A DNA stretch of 64,000 nucleotides, from positions 930,678 to 994,677 of the forward strand of contig NW_004624742.1 of the NCBI RefSeq assembly GCF_000247695.1. The letters run 5' to 3'. Each line of letters begins with the position of its first letter. The first letter of the stretch is position 1. The notes under the pieces are model-generated. The model did no database searches. It was not told where the DNA came from and saw only the letters and a program-made list of their open reading frames with translations. Position numbers and translations under genes: made by a program. This document shows, one piece after another, positions 10,364 through 21,964 of the stretch. The stretch comes from Heterocephalus glaber (taxonomy: Eukaryota > Chordata > Mammalia > Rodentia > Bathyergidae).

Positions 10364-10734
10364 TCACCTATTTAATAGTTTAATATTTAATAGTTACTCC
10401 CTACACTGGGAGACAAGCTGGAAGGCAACTAACTATGGGTTGCAGTGGGGGAAGTGTTATTCAGAGGTTGACAATGACCTGAAGAGCTCACATTTTAATT
10501 GTGGAAATGTAAATGTAGCAAAACACTACAACATTACAAAGTAAATGCTTTGGGACAAGAAAATACAAATTGCTCAGAGTATCAAGCTGACCATGACTCC
10601 ATATTTGAGAAATCTGGGAAAGATTTCGAAGAAGGGAATTTGGGAAATTGAGTTGGAGATTTTGTTCCAGAGATGTAGGTTAAAGGGTGATAAAATTGAA
10701 GGGGTCTGCATGTCTCTACACTGAGGAAAATATA

Positions 10735-10865
10735 GACAATTCTACCCTGTATACTTGGTCATTCCCTTTTTAGATAGCAAGTATGTTGAGGACAAAAACT
10801 GTCATTTAAGTGTCTTTTTATTCTATACAATATCTAGTCCATAGTATTGGATCTAATAGTTACTG
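10735..10865 (+). mobile_element. L2 LINE 3' end relic
   Basis: The order 'GTATGTTGAGGACAAAAACTGTC ...TATCTAGTCCATAGTA' follows the L2 3'-end pattern: gaggacagggactgtgtc, then agcacagtgcctggcaca. It is heavily diverged and non-coding. Confidence 0.45.
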
Positions 10866-10904
10866 TATTCCATACATGAGTATATTTTCAGTAACTGAAA
10901 TTTT

Positions 10905-10989
10905 TTTTGGGGGGGTACCAGGGATCAAACTCGGGACCTTGTGCTTGCAAAGCAGGTGCCAGAACCACTGAGCTAAATCCCCGGCCCAA
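10905..10989 (-). mobile_element. ID-type SINE, antisense
   Basis: A T-run tail and a G-run are followed by GTACCAGGGATCAAACTCGG and CACTGAGCTAAATCCCCGG. The flanks TAACTGAAATTTT (10892 onward) and TAATTGAAATTTT (10990 onward) are a target-site duplication with one mismatch. Confidence 0.9.
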
Positions 10990-11069
10990 TAATTGAAATT
11001 TTGATGATTTAAGTATCTACCATTTTCACAAATGTGAATATTTTCTTCTTCATTAATAGGATATTGCAT

Positions 11070-12610
11070 TTTAAAAAAAATAATACTTCTTTTCAGTTGG
11101 GTCTTAGAGATTAATGACTCTGATTCTGTGTGAGAGCCTCTTTATCAGCAAAAGGCTTTCATAACATTTTTAACTTGAAGAAAAATTATCTGAAATTTCA
11201 ATTTGTCTTGAATTCTTCTGCATTCTGTGGAGGTCGCTTTCTGTCACCCTTGAACAGCCACAACTTTGACAGACCTGTGTCAGTGAGGGAAAAGTGGAGC
11301 AATCAATGAAATAGGGTCCTCAGCTCAGTTCTGATGGCTGGGTCTTCACACTCCCATCCCACAGGCACAAATGGTGGTCTCATGTTCCCGAGCTTTTCCA
11401 AAACAAGGGTTCTGTCAACCCCACCCAATGTTCATGTGGTAGCCAGACAACAGAGCAGAAGATGGATTAAAAAACAAGGAAGATGTAAATAACACACATT
11501 TAGAGGAGGCTTTATAAAAGTTTTCAATAGAGAAATGCACCCATATGATGCAGTTTTTGTCCTTGGAAATTAGTTGGTTTTAATACATGATTTCAAACAA
11601 TGAGTCCACAAGAAGTCAGCAAATCAGTGACATTTATAGATAAATGCTTCAAGATATTGAATAATGTAATTAAAAATGTACCTCTTGTGTATATACACAT
11701 TTATTCACACACACTATATTCAGACACAATATATATACATAAATACATATTCACGCATCAAATACATACATCTTTTTGGCATCATAGATAAAAAAAAACA
11801 TAAATACAAACAAAGCCAATTCTTCTGACAGGGGAAAAACTGCCTGTCCTGGGACAAGTCAGTTCTTGGAGATAGTGAATGTCTCAGGCAGAAGCATATC
11901 TTCGACACACAAATGAACCAGTCCAGAGCCTCAGCTCCTCATCTGGCCCATCCATCCCAGAAGGCAATGTTCCTTTGTCTTAATCATGCTGGGGAGAGTT
12001 ATCTGATGACTAGAAACTACCCCTAAATGACAGTCTGCTGAAATTATTCAAACTAGCCAATCCTAAATTGTGTGCTTTACCTTTCTAATACAGTCTCTGA
12101 CCTTAACACTCCCTGCCTTCTAACCACCTTGGTGTTATTCTCATGCTTTGCTTAACTTTCTTTCCCTGGGCCTCTCCTCTGTCTCCTCTTATGGCTGAAC
12201 TTGAATATAGAACACTGGAGAAATAAAGATTAAGCTTAAGGATGCAAAATGGAAGGTGAATAGCACGGTTTTAAAATTATTTCTTTTGGAAAGACAGTTA
12301 CATTGCTATTTGATATTGAAGCAATATATTCTAGTGAAGCTTAAATTCAGTGACTGGATGTCAACAAAGATCATATCAACAAGCATTAGGAGACACTGTT
12401 TGAGTCCTTGGGTTCTCAGTTACTTTTTGCCAAGTTCTTCTAGAAAACTGAGCAGACAGGCAAATATTCATAGCATACTATACCCCAGTCAAAGGCCTCC
12501 TGTTGCCCAATCACTTTGACCAGCTCAGTGTGCTTTACTTGGAGGGGGTTATTTTTTCTTTCATTGCACTTCTATCTACCTTGATTTCTTTTATGCTATC
12601 TGCATTTAAT
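11070..12610. other. Unclassified stretch, possible old LTR at 11940-12240
   Basis: Most of this is unrecognised. The part 11940-12240 has a C/T-rich U3/R-like composition and ends GAGAAATAAAGATTAAGC, an AATAAA signal near the end, reminiscent of an old sense LTR. No terminal repeats or target duplications could be set. Another GC-elevated block at 11230-11460 is also unexplained. Confidence 0.25.
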
Positions 12611-12830
12611 AAGCAATATGAAAAGTGGAACACATATGAGACCTGAAGTTAGATATCCTTGAGTCTAAATGCTAATTTATAATATATTATCTCATGACTT
12701 TTATGGTCAGATGTGCACTGATTCATATATTGGCTCTGTTATATATCAACTTTAGATTATAACTGTAGGAGGTTTTCATAATTTTTCTGAAAATTTATCA
12801 TCTGTAAAATGGAAATACCAATTATAGTTC
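12610..12830 (+). mobile_element. MIR SINE, degraded
   Basis: GACCTGAAGTTAGATATCC and a later TTATCATCTGTAAAATGGAA have the MIR order (gagcctgggttc..., then tcatctgtaaaatgg). The middle is interrupted or diverged. Confidence 0.45.
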
Positions 12831-13553
12831 CATGTTTTGAGTGTTTATTAGGCATCATGCCTTGTGCATGTTAGTCTCTCCTCACTGTAACTTTGTAAAG
12901 CAGTTACTATTGATGGGGTTCAAGACATGGTATCCCAGAATATGTGTGTTGGCATTTGAGGAAACAGCAGAAGCAGAAAGATTACTTATACTTTCCCTTT
13001 GCCCCTCCTTCCCTGAAGCAGGCCATAAAACTGAGAAAAGAGTTTTTTGACCTTCTCCCAAAGTGGATGATAAGACTCTCATCCCAGGGGTACCCTCCCT
13101 ATATTCAGAGGTAGGGAACATTATTACCTCTGAAGATATAGGAACACCAAGAAGAATCTGAACAACAGGTCTTTTGTTAAATTTCTTACAGCTTATTGCC
13201 ATTAGGTCATACCCTCTGAATCTAATCAAAGTTCTTCATAACAGTCCACTTTTCATGAAAGTTTGCATTAAAATATATGGGTTTCTCTGTTTCTCTGGGC
13301 CTTCATTTTGGAAGGCTTCTATGTCACATAAAAATTTTATATTAAATAAGTTTGTGCATTTTTCTCTTGTTAAACTGTCTTTTGTTATAGGGGCTTCAGA
13401 CATGAACCTCCCAAAGGGTAAGAAGAGATTTTTCTTCCCCTTTGTATATGAAAAAGTGAGGTTTATGGAAGTGAAATAAATTTCATCAAGGTTATTGAGC
13501 TAATAAGTAGGGTGAGAATCAGAAGATATGCCCAATGTTTTCCAATTCACGTG

Positions 13554-13890
13554 TTTTTAAAAAATTAATTTCATTGGTACATTTTAGGTATGCAATATAA
13601 TGACATTCATCATTATAAATTTGTACATAATCTTTACATAATCTTGTCCATAATCTTTACATAATCTACCTTGGTTCTTATTTTTTCCCTATTCCCCTGT
13701 CCTCCCTTCAACCCCTCCACCCCTCCCTATTTACAAAAACTTTGTTTCCATTTTTTTCATTTTCTCGCATTTATTTCATTCCCTTCTTTCCTTTCTCCAG
13801 TCCTTCCCACTTCCCCTTACCCTTTGGACCTTTTCTTCCTATTTCACAATATCTATTATGCCTTTTGATCTTTATTTACACTTTTAGATG
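13554..13890 (-). mobile_element. L1 3'UTR fragment, antisense
   Basis: Read in reverse this ends with a purine-rich tract, then a TACCTAAAATGTACCAAT-type end and A-run. It matches, in reverse, the L1 piece at 46596-46746, and its left part (13738 onward, TTTGTTTCCATTTTTTTCATT) matches 46372 onward directly. The plus-strand CCCCTCCACCCCTCCC tract is the reversed purine 3'UTR. A chance frame at 13671-13868 arises from this tract. Confidence 0.75.
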
Positions 13891-14399
13891 TGTATTAGAA
13901 ATTACTTTTTGAAAATTTCACTGGTGATTCTTATGTGCTTTTAAGATTGATAATATTCCTTCCTTTAAAGGATCTTAACACATGAGATATATAATGGTAA
14001 AGATAATTTGAAATACAGTAATGAGTTGTATGCTTTCAAAATATTTTTATTGACTGTTCCTGTAAGTCCACAGTGTTTACCTGCCTTCAGAAGCGGGACC
14101 TGGTGGTACTAGAATACAAATGACAAAAAATAAGTTTAGTATTCCCAAACAGGACTTTGTAGGAAGCCATACTTTTAAGAGTTAGCCTGTATCAAAGTGG
14201 ACATCAAGGATCAAGAATGGAATGTTTAAAAGGTAGAGTTTGCTTTTTAATACAGAGATAAGTCCTATTGTACTTCAGAGAACTCAAGTCTCTTGCCTTA
14301 GGGAGAAGAGTGATGTGATGTGGAAGAAATAGAGTCCAAAGTCTTTGGTTCTGGTAGGAAACTTATAGAAGATGAGAGAGGAGAAAAAATAATAAATAA

Positions 14400-14612
14400 T
14401 CAACTCTTATATTACCACATGCCAGGTACTGCTTTAAGCACCTTATCTTTTGAAAATTATTTAATCCTTTACATAACTTTAAGGAGGAAGGAGCTAGGCT
14501 AAAACCCATTTTACAGGTGAGAAAACTAGGGCACATAGACATTTTGTAACTTTCTCAAGGTTGTATGATTAGTAAATTACAGAACCAATATTAGAACCCA
14601 GGGTTTATGAAG
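14400..14612 (-). mobile_element. MIR SINE, antisense
   Basis: Classic antisense MIR order: CATGCCAGGTACTGCTTTAA, CCATTTTACAGGTGAGAAAA, CTTTCTCAAGGTTGTATGA, then AGAACCCAGGGTTTA. These correspond to the conserved core and the tRNA-derived head. Confidence 0.85.
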
Positions 14613-14689
14613 TAGTCTGTCTCAGTTAGTGATTTATTTTCCAAGGAGATGATAAAACATGACATATTTTCCAGGCATACATTTGGGAG

Positions 14690-15300
14690 TCTACAAGCTT
14701 TTAGGTTGGAGAAGTACATGTGGGCACACAGAAACACATCACACACACTAAACTCTCCTCATTCCCCTTTTCTCAAGGTAATGGTACAACAGCATTGGTG
14801 GGAAGTAGATGGGTAGGCGAACTGGATGTCTTTCCCATGTCTTGCCTCTGCATGTTTGGCACCATCTCCACATGGCTGGTACATGACAAGTAGTGCTCCA
14901 AAGTGGGAGATCTAGCAAGCCCCTGGAAAGAGGTACAAAAGTGCTGAATGAGCCTATGGCTCAGCAGAAGTTTGGGATGTGAATAAGGTTTCCATGTCCC
15001 TTCAAAAGCAGAGAAAAATAGTTTAAGGCATGTACTCCAGTGCAGGCACAGGTATATGAAGCCTACACAGCAGAAAGGGCCAGTCACACCTAATAGCTGC
15101 TGGTCCAGGGGAAGACCAGTTTTGCCATTCTGTATCAGAAATATTGCTGGATCTAAAGAATCCAGAGGAATCTCTTCAGATGACTAATACTTTTTAGGAC
15201 CAATGTCAACTCTTTCAGATTTATGCCTTTCTAAGATATAATCTGGAGCATGAGAGGCTGATGTGACCTCATGGAAATAGTGGGATTTAGAATGCAGAAG
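14690..15300. other. Unclassified stretch with a 104-codon minus frame
   Basis: Slightly GC-elevated compared with its flanks. A minus-strand frame (14773-15087) has no recognised domain, no signal of coding constraint that I can judge, and no splice or promoter context. It is not called as a gene. Confidence 0.35.
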
Positions 15301-15309
15301 ACAGGAGGT

Positions 15310-15505
15310 GCATCTGAAGGTCTGGCTCAACATTGCCTAAGGATGTGAACTTGGGATTTCAAACTTAAGCAATTTTACAATTTTAAATGTTATTTGTAAA
15401 AGGGGGACAATAAACTCACAGAATTGTGTACATTAAAGGAATTAATCTATGTAAAAGCACTTAGCATTGTACCTAACAAGGAATGGGCAAAATGTTGGGC
15501 TAGAT
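15310..15505 (+). mobile_element. MIR SINE, sense
   Basis: GGTCTGGCTCAACATTGCC, ATTTGTAAAAGGGGGACAAT, AGAATTGTGTACATTAAAGG and AGCACTTAGCATTGTACC follow the MIR core and 3' part in order. Confidence 0.7.
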
Positions 15506-15539
15506 CAAGAGATATGATCTGTTCTGGCATGGTCATACT

Positions 15540-15668
15540 GCGCATGGATTCACCAACTACATGAGAAGCTCCTTGAAGGCAAAACTTTCATTTATTTTTC
15601 ATAACCTCATAGTACCTAGTTCAATGTCTATCCCTGCCACATTCAGTAAGTAAATGTTAATTTTTATC
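15540..15668 (+). mobile_element. L2 LINE 3' end relic
   Basis: AAGCTCCTTGAAGGCAAAAC, CATAGTACCTAGTTCAATG and CAGTAAGTAAATGTTAATT match the diagnostic L2 3' end (ctccttgagggcaggg, cctagcacagtgcc, agtaggtgctcaataaatg). Confidence 0.7.
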
Positions 15669-15998
15669 TTTCCGCTCAGGAGCTTTGGGGGATCTCTATT
15701 ATCCCAGGCAATTACAAACATAAGGATATTGGAAAATCTTCTCTCCTATTTTAACCTATCCCTGATGGTTTTGACAAAATTTGTCTTCTGGTTTTCCTGT
15801 TTACCCTAACCTTGAAAATATACCCTACTCATATCCTTCTTCACACAAATAAACAGACAATTCCATGTTCTTATACATTTCTTCTCTTAACCTTAGCAAA
15901 GCATTTTAACCTAAAGATTCATCATCAGTGAAACCACTATTATATAATAATGCTAGGCCAAGACCTTTTCAAGCAAGAAAAGCTTTCGTGCTTTTGGG

Positions 15999-16024
15999 TT
16001 TTTTTTTTTTTTTTTTTTTTTTTT
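15999..16024. repeat. T26 homopolymer
   Basis: Twenty-six uninterrupted T residues. It may be the reversed poly-A of a retroposed fragment to its right, but I could not identify one. Confidence 0.9.
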
Positions 16025-17760
16025 GCTGAGTAAAACATACAGCTTTTTTTGTCTCACAATTTCAACTTAGCATTGTCATTCTATGCACCGAAATGATAAG
16101 CTTCATTGTACTGGTGTTGAATATGGGACAAATGGAATGTCTGAATCAGGTGAATTTGAGAATCAAGGGGTGACTGTCATTGTTGGTGACATGACTACTT
16201 TCATAGGTTCTATGTTGCACTCTCACATCTGGTGTTTATTTTAACTTTTTAAAGTGTGACTGGAGGTTGAATTGTCTTACAAATGCAGAGTAATATACAA
16301 GGGTGATCAAAAGATATCATGATATTTAAATTTTTAAAATTTACTATAGTAAAAGACATATTGCTAAGAACCACAGGATAGTATTTTCAAAGCAAGAAGG
16401 AATCTTTTGAAGGGGACTTATGGCAATTTATCTTTCACTATAGTACATTTGAACATTAACCACATCTGTGTATGTATAGTGAATTGTGGAACTTACTAGT
16501 TGTTCTATTTTCCTTTCCCTCCATTATTTCTCAAACTTCTGGCACCTCAGTGTTGGACTATGTCACCAGCTTTTCGTTTTACATGACTGACCACGGTCCT
16601 AATGCTAGACGACTTCTGGTTACAAAGTTGAAAAGAGAGATAGGGCATGAATAGAACATAGAAATATACCCTGGAGTAATGATAGGCTGATAGGTTAGTA
16701 TAAACACTTCCCTAAAAACACAGATATTACAATTTTGGATATAGTACTAAATTCATTTTCATGAACATTGCATTACAGAATAATTTTATAATAATAGCAG
16801 TTAAAGCAAAACAAAGGAAAATGTTGAATAACCATCACATTTTGATCTTATTATAATAAGTGTTAATAAATCTCCCTATTTAGCTATTGTCTAATGTGCT
16901 TTAAATAAGTGCTAATTACTTTCTTTCTGGCCAACATTAGCTCTTTGGTTAATCAATCCAATGATTTCTAGAGAAAAGATATTAAAATTCAGCAATGACA
17001 ATTTAAGTAAATTAATCTGGTAACATTGTAGACAAAGTTAGAAGTTCTTTTAATCAGATGATATAAAATAATGAGTAAATGGTCATTTAATTATTAGTTC
17101 AAATTTTGCCTGCTAGCAATTAAGTGTTTAAAATTTCTTTCAAGCAAATGCAGAGTTTTTCCTATTCAGTTCTTGAGACTGCCTCTTTTCCTGAACATGT
17201 AACAGAGTAATCTATATGATTAAAATAAATGGAATCGAATACTTGTGGGTGGAGATCTGACTGCAAAAAAGGACTTTTCAGAGTGTATTTACTTATAAAA
17301 ATGTGCAAAAGCCTTTTAAATTCATATACACAATGGTTTGACACAATTGTTTAAAACTTTAATACAAAGGGTAGATCCAAATCCTTTGAAGTTGTCAAAA
17401 TATGCCAAAAATATTATATCAGCAACTTTCATCCCTGTTAATACTTCATAGAATAAAGAATGTTTCTGATGCCTCTGTCAGAAGCTTTCCTGAATCTTGA
17501 CCTAATTTGTTGGGTTAAGAATTCAAAACTTGCTGTTTTTATCTTTGGCTAGTTCAATCATTTAGCTCTCTACAAGACTAAAGACACACAGCAAAAAAAA
17601 GTTGTTACATATCAACATTCAAATGAAAACAACCTCTATCATGCAGAGTGGAGTATTTGTTAATTTATAGAACTATAGTAGAGAGCATCTGACCAAGTGT
17701 TAATGCTTTGCAAAAAAAAGAAATGGTGTTATTTGCTTTAGCTATAAAGTTATTTCTTTT
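16025..17760. other. AT-rich unique sequence
   Basis: No gene, LTR or SINE recognised. Short open frames (16472-16654, 17162-17344) look like chance. Confidence 0.4.
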
Positions 17761-17779
17761 TAAAAAGTAGGCTATTTAA

Positions 17780-18640
17780 TGCATGGGAGATTGCCATATT
17801 CCTTCATTTAATGTTGCATTCTCTATAATGATTTCTGATTACCAAAATGCATAGTACAAATGCTAATCAGGACCCTTTTCACAACAAGTGCGGATGCTGA
17901 GTGCCTCCTATGAGTTTAATCACAGTGTGTGATTCACACAGTAATGGGTCATAATTGCCCCCCACCAAGTTGTCTTGAGGGTCCTGCTTCATTTTATTAC
18001 CACTGGACCTCATCAACCACTAAAATCCACCACAGTTGCCTTGCAGGTTGTAACCAATCCCTGCAGGCATAATTATTCCCAAATAAGGATGCCCAAGAAG
18101 GGTGAATGATTGTATTTGTTCTCTCCCCAGTTTTACAGTAGATTAAAAAATGAATAGCAGTATTTATACAATTTTCTATTACCTTTCACTTTTCTCTTAC
18201 CTTGAGAAACAGGCTGATTGCTATCTCTCCAGGTAATTAAATCTGGTTGGTAGCTTATGTGCAGATGCATTAGAAAGCTTTTCATTTCTGTTAGCTTCAG
18301 ACATCCTGGGGTTCATTTTCTCTTTGATACCAGGGCAGCTATACATATAAATCACTGTCAGTTTAGAGAATAGCATGCTCCCTCATTTTCTTTTTAAAAA
18401 CAAACCTAGAAGATTCCAAACTTTGCAACTTATTGCTGCAGATGGTTAGGGACAAGCTGGACAGCTGTGCTGCCCAGGGCAACAGTGGTGTCTACTTGGC
18501 TGGACTGGTTGAGCACAGTTAGAGGATAAGGCCGCCTGGACAGTAGCATTTCAATATTTCCTTCCACTTTAAAAAACTATGTCCCATTTCCACAAGCACA
18601 ACCATTTGTCGACGCCAAAAGTTCTTTTAACAAGCACAAA
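17780..18640. other. Non-repeat block, candidate conserved non-coding element
   Basis: The stretch contains no recognisable repeat and is more balanced in composition than its surroundings. It holds several homeodomain-type TAATTA/ATTA cores, a CATAATTATTCCC block, a TGCTGCAGATGG E-box-like site near 18440 and GC-rich TGCCCAGGGCAACAG near 18470. Function is unknown. Only comparison with other mammals could show constraint. Confidence 0.3.
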
Positions 18641-18664
18641 TTAACTGTGTTCCATAAGTAGAGA

Positions 18665-18850
18665 AATTAGGCCATGGATATTTATTGAGCACTTATTATA
18701 TGCTAGTCATTGTCTGTAGTCCTCCGAAAACAGCAATATGCAGGGAAAGTTCCTGCTTTCAAAGATCCTCTATGCTAGTGAGGATAGAGATAATACAAAT
18801 AAGTAACATGATAACTTAAATTCACAATATAAAATATAAATGAAGAAAAG
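18665..18850. mobile_element. Old mammalian-wide repeat of the TTTATTGAGCACTT type
   Basis: TTTATTGAGCACTTATTATA, TGCTAGTCATTGTCTGTAG, GAAAGTTCCTGCTTTCAAAG and TAGTGAGGATAGAGATAATA are in the order of a common ancient mammalian repeat motif. Related stretches occur near 37860, 42860 and 59460. The exact family is not assigned. Confidence 0.45.
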
Positions 18851-19134
18851 ATTTGATGAAGTTGGGGCGGGGGGGACAATACAGGATTACTAAACTGGAG
18901 CGAATGAATTATGCAGACTGAACAGATGCTCTTGAGAGGTGAATTTAAAGAAAAGTGCCTACTTAAAAATTTTGCCTCAGACTCACATTATTTTGTTTTA
19001 TTCTTTATAATTGGACAACAGCAAAACTTAACTAGACTTCTATGTTCTAATTTTCTTTTTTCTCTTCTTTTCCCTTTTCTTGTTATAAAGAACCTTACAG
19101 ATTTCTGCTCAAAAAGTTGAACATATGACAAATG

Positions 19135-19491
19135 CTAATCCAAAGCAAATTCATTCCTAGATACATAACCCTCCAAAAAGAAAACAGGTTCTCAAATGCA
19201 CTAACTGTAAATTCATGGTTATAGCATCATAACAGCCCTGTACATAACAATCAAAAGAAATAAAAAACTTTCAGGTATCCATTAATGGATGAATGGAGGG
19301 ACAAATTGTGACATATATAAGCCATAAAAGAGAACAAAGTATTGATACATGAAAAATGCTAAGTATAGGAAGTCAGACATAAAAGGTCACATACTGTGTG
19401 TTTCCATTTATGAAATATCCAGAATTGATAAAGACACAGAGGAGAAAACAGATTAGAGGTTGAATGGCTGAACAGGAAGACAAAGGAAGAG
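19135..19491 (+). mobile_element. Old L1 3' end, first part
   Basis: The sequence runs through ATTCATTCCTAGATACATAA, CCATTAATGGATGAATGGA, GCCATAAAAGAGAACAAAG, AGTCAGACATAAAAGGTCAC and GTTTCCATTTATGAAATATC, the order of ORF2 3' and 3'UTR in old mammalian L1s. The element is interrupted here by a MaLR LTR and resumes at 19866. Confidence 0.75.
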
Positions 19492-19865
19492 TGTCGGCTG
19501 GCTTTCCGTTGCTGTGACAAAATACCTGTAATGAGGAAAGGTTTATTTTGGGTCAGAGCTTTAGAGGTTTTAGTTTTTGGCCAGCTGGTTCCGTTGCTTT
19601 TGGTCCTGTGGTGAAGTGGAATGTCATGGTGAGGAGTTTAGGGCAGAGCAAAACTGTTCACCTCACAGCAACTAGGAAGCAAAGAGAGGGGACAAAGGTG
19701 CCAGTGTCTCAATTGCTTCTTCAAGGACTCATCACTAATGACCTAATTTCCTTGTACCAGGCCCCAGAGCATAAGTGGTTCCACCAACTCCCAAATGCCA
19801 TCAGCTAGGGACCAAACTTGTAATACATGAGGCTACGGGGGACACTCAAAATTCAGATCATAACA
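19492..19865 (-). mobile_element. MaLR solo LTR, antisense, inserted in an L1
   Basis: It begins TGTCGGCTGGCTTTCCGTTG CTGTGACAAAATACC, has GAGGAAAGGTTTATTTTGGG and ends with CAGATCATAACA, the antisense of a MaLR-class LTR (TGTTATGATCTG start). The L1 3'UTR text continues directly on both sides. The 5-bp flanks are AAGAG and GGGAG, too diverged to call a duplication. A frame at 19548-19808 lies inside it and is not a gene. Confidence 0.75.
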
Positions 19866-20035
19866 GGGAGTAACTGCTTAAGAGGTATAGGTTTTCCTTT
19901 TTGGAATGATGAATGTGTTTTGGAACTAGATAGAGGTAATGATTACACAACACTATGAATATACTAACGACCATTAAATTATTTACTTTTGAGTACATTT
20001 TATGTCCTATGAATTTCCCTTTCATAATTAAAAAG
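19866..20035 (+). mobile_element. Old L1 3' end, second part
   Basis: GGGAGTAACTGCTTAAGAGG, TTTTTGGAATGATGAATGTG, GGAACTAGATAGAGGTAATG and CACAACACTATGAATATACT continue the L1 3'UTR started at 19135, finishing near TTCATAATTAAAAAG. Confidence 0.75.
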
Positions 20036-20182
20036 AGAGCATTGCAATGTGTAAACTATGTGATTACATAAAAATGGCATTATGGAATGTTGTGTCATAT
20101 CCTTGTTCATTTACTTGCTCATTTGTATCTTTTTCACATACTGGTTATTTGTGTGTCATTTGCTCAAAGGCACTTATGTGCA

Positions 20183-20337
20183 TTTTTATTTTTTATTTTT
20201 TTGTTTTTGTTTTTGAAACAAAAACAGGCTGGCCTTGAACTCACTATGTAGCCCAGGCTGGACTTGAACTCACAACAATCCTCCTGCCTCAGCCTCCCCA
20301 GTGCTGGTATTACAGGATTGCATCACCATGCTCAGCC
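20183..20337 (-). mobile_element. B1 (7SL-derived) SINE, antisense
   Basis: T-rich tail, then GCTGGCCTTGAACTCACTAT, GTAGCCCAGGCTGGACTTGA, CCTCCTGCCTCAGCCTCC and TTACAGGATTGCATCACCAT: full antisense B1 order. The flanks CTTATGTGCA at 20173-20182 and 20338-20347 are an exact 10-bp target-site duplication. Confidence 0.95.
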
Positions 20338-20984
20338 CTTATGTGCACTATTTGGATGGCACTATGTGTCATCTAGATTCAATTTGCATTTTTACACTGT
20401 GTAGTGTAGAATATAGCCAAATATAAATATTGTATATGGATCCTCAAAGTTTACTTTTTCTTTTGCTATGTCTATCTTATATTTTTACAACCTGAATATA
20501 TTTTTTGTAATTTAAAAGAATATTTTTCACTTTCATAGAGATATGCAACAGGCAGTTCCTCAGATACCAATATTCAAAGTTGAAGTTCTTAAAATGCAGT
20601 ACTGACTCTACTATATTAATAAACAAAATAGATATTTGAGTCACTAAGGATGTATCTGTATAGCACAAGTATATGCACAAGTATATGCACATAAATCTCC
20701 ATTTATAAAAATCTACAATACTGTATTTTATTTCCAAGTGCTTTCCATGATTTGTCAAGTGTGTTCTAGAGTCAAGATAGGAAAATACTCAATGTAATCC
20801 TGTAATATTCTTGTATAGTAGAGCTCTAGCAAATATTTCTATTCCACATGCCGAGAAGAACTGTACAGAAATACATTTACATAATTTAATCCATGATTTA
20901 TTAAAATTATTTAACCATAGGAGTCTGAATTTTTACAAAACACCTATTATTTTCTGAAGAACTAGTATTGTACAGGTCACATAG

Positions 20985-21117
20985 TGTGAAATGCAATAGA
21001 ACACACCTGTTAATTCCAGCACTCTAGGAGGCTGAGAAAGGAGGATTGCAATTTCAAGGCCAGCCTGAGGAATTTAGTGACTAGTGAGATGCTGTTTCAA
21101 AAAAAAAAAAAAAAGTT
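20985..21117 (+). mobile_element. B1 (7SL-derived) SINE, sense
   Basis: ACACCTGTTAATTCCAGCAC, GGAGGCTGAGAAAGGAGGAT, TTCAAGGCCAGCCTGAGG and a terminal A15 run give the sense B1 order. Confidence 0.9.
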
Positions 21118-21224
21118 TTAGTCCTCTGATGTTCTTCAGTGAGTTAGCTCTACCCACCAAGCTAAATAATTTCTTTAATAGTGATTGTAGGCTGGAGCTC
21201 CCAAATAGTTAGTTGGTTCCGTTT

Positions 21225-21420
21225 CTCTACACAGGACTTAACTACTTCTGAGATTATATTATTAATTATTTTGTATATTCCCTCTCTCCCTCTACAGCAT
21301 AAGCACTATTAGTATAGGGATGCCTTGTGTTTTGTTTACTGCTGTGACTCTAATTCTCTAGAGAAATGCCTGCAATCTAACAAGTGATGAAAATATTTTT
21401 GCTGAATGAACGAATGGAGT
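21225..21420 (+). mobile_element. L2 LINE 3' end relic
   Basis: TTAATTATTTTGTATATTCC, CAGCATAAGCACTATTAG, TTTGTTTACTGCTGTGACTC and TTTTTGCTGAATGAACGAAT match the L2 3' end order through its tgaatgaatg terminus. Confidence 0.7.
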
Positions 21421-21854
21421 GAGCACTAAGCAATACATATTTATTTATTGGATAAATTTTAAATAAATGAATATTATGGTTTTTTCTGCCAAAGGGAGAC
21501 TGAAACAAGTATGTACTATAATCAGAAAGGCTTATATCTGTTCCAAAGAGGAAAATTTCACCATCATTTGTTTTATATTTTTTTCTTATTGATACTATGA
21601 TTAAAATAGATAATAATATTAATATTAGTAGAAGTAACAAAAGAGTGTACACTGACAAGAATATCTTGGACAGTAAATTAAATAGGATTAGATTTATTAC
21701 CTGTCCATTTGCTGTATTTTAATTTATGACTAAAGCATTGGAGAGGATATGGATAAACTGATATTTTCTCCAATAAGACAGGATAAAAGCACATATGACT
21801 AAATACCACATGACCAAATCCAGGTCCAATTTTGCATTAAGCAGCTGAGGAAAC

Positions 21855-21962
21855 CATTTTATAACTCATTTTTCTGGGCTGCTTTTTTGTTACCTGTAAA
21901 AGAAGGGGACTAGGATAGCATAAATTTAAGGTACCTTTTATATTCAGTGTCCCGTGATTCCC
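21855..21962 (+). mobile_element. MIR-related SINE 3' part
   Basis: TACCTGTAAAAGAAGGGGAC TAGGATAGCA and TTTAAGGTACCTTTTATATT ending CCGTGATTC follow the common end of MIR-related elements (gactagatgatctctaaggtccc, then tctatgattc). Confidence 0.5.
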
Positions 21963-21964
21963 AC

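Noticed and set aside
14773..15087. 104-codon minus-strand frame as a small gene
   Set aside because: No recognisable domain, no promoter or splice context, and it could be chance in a GC-elevated patch.
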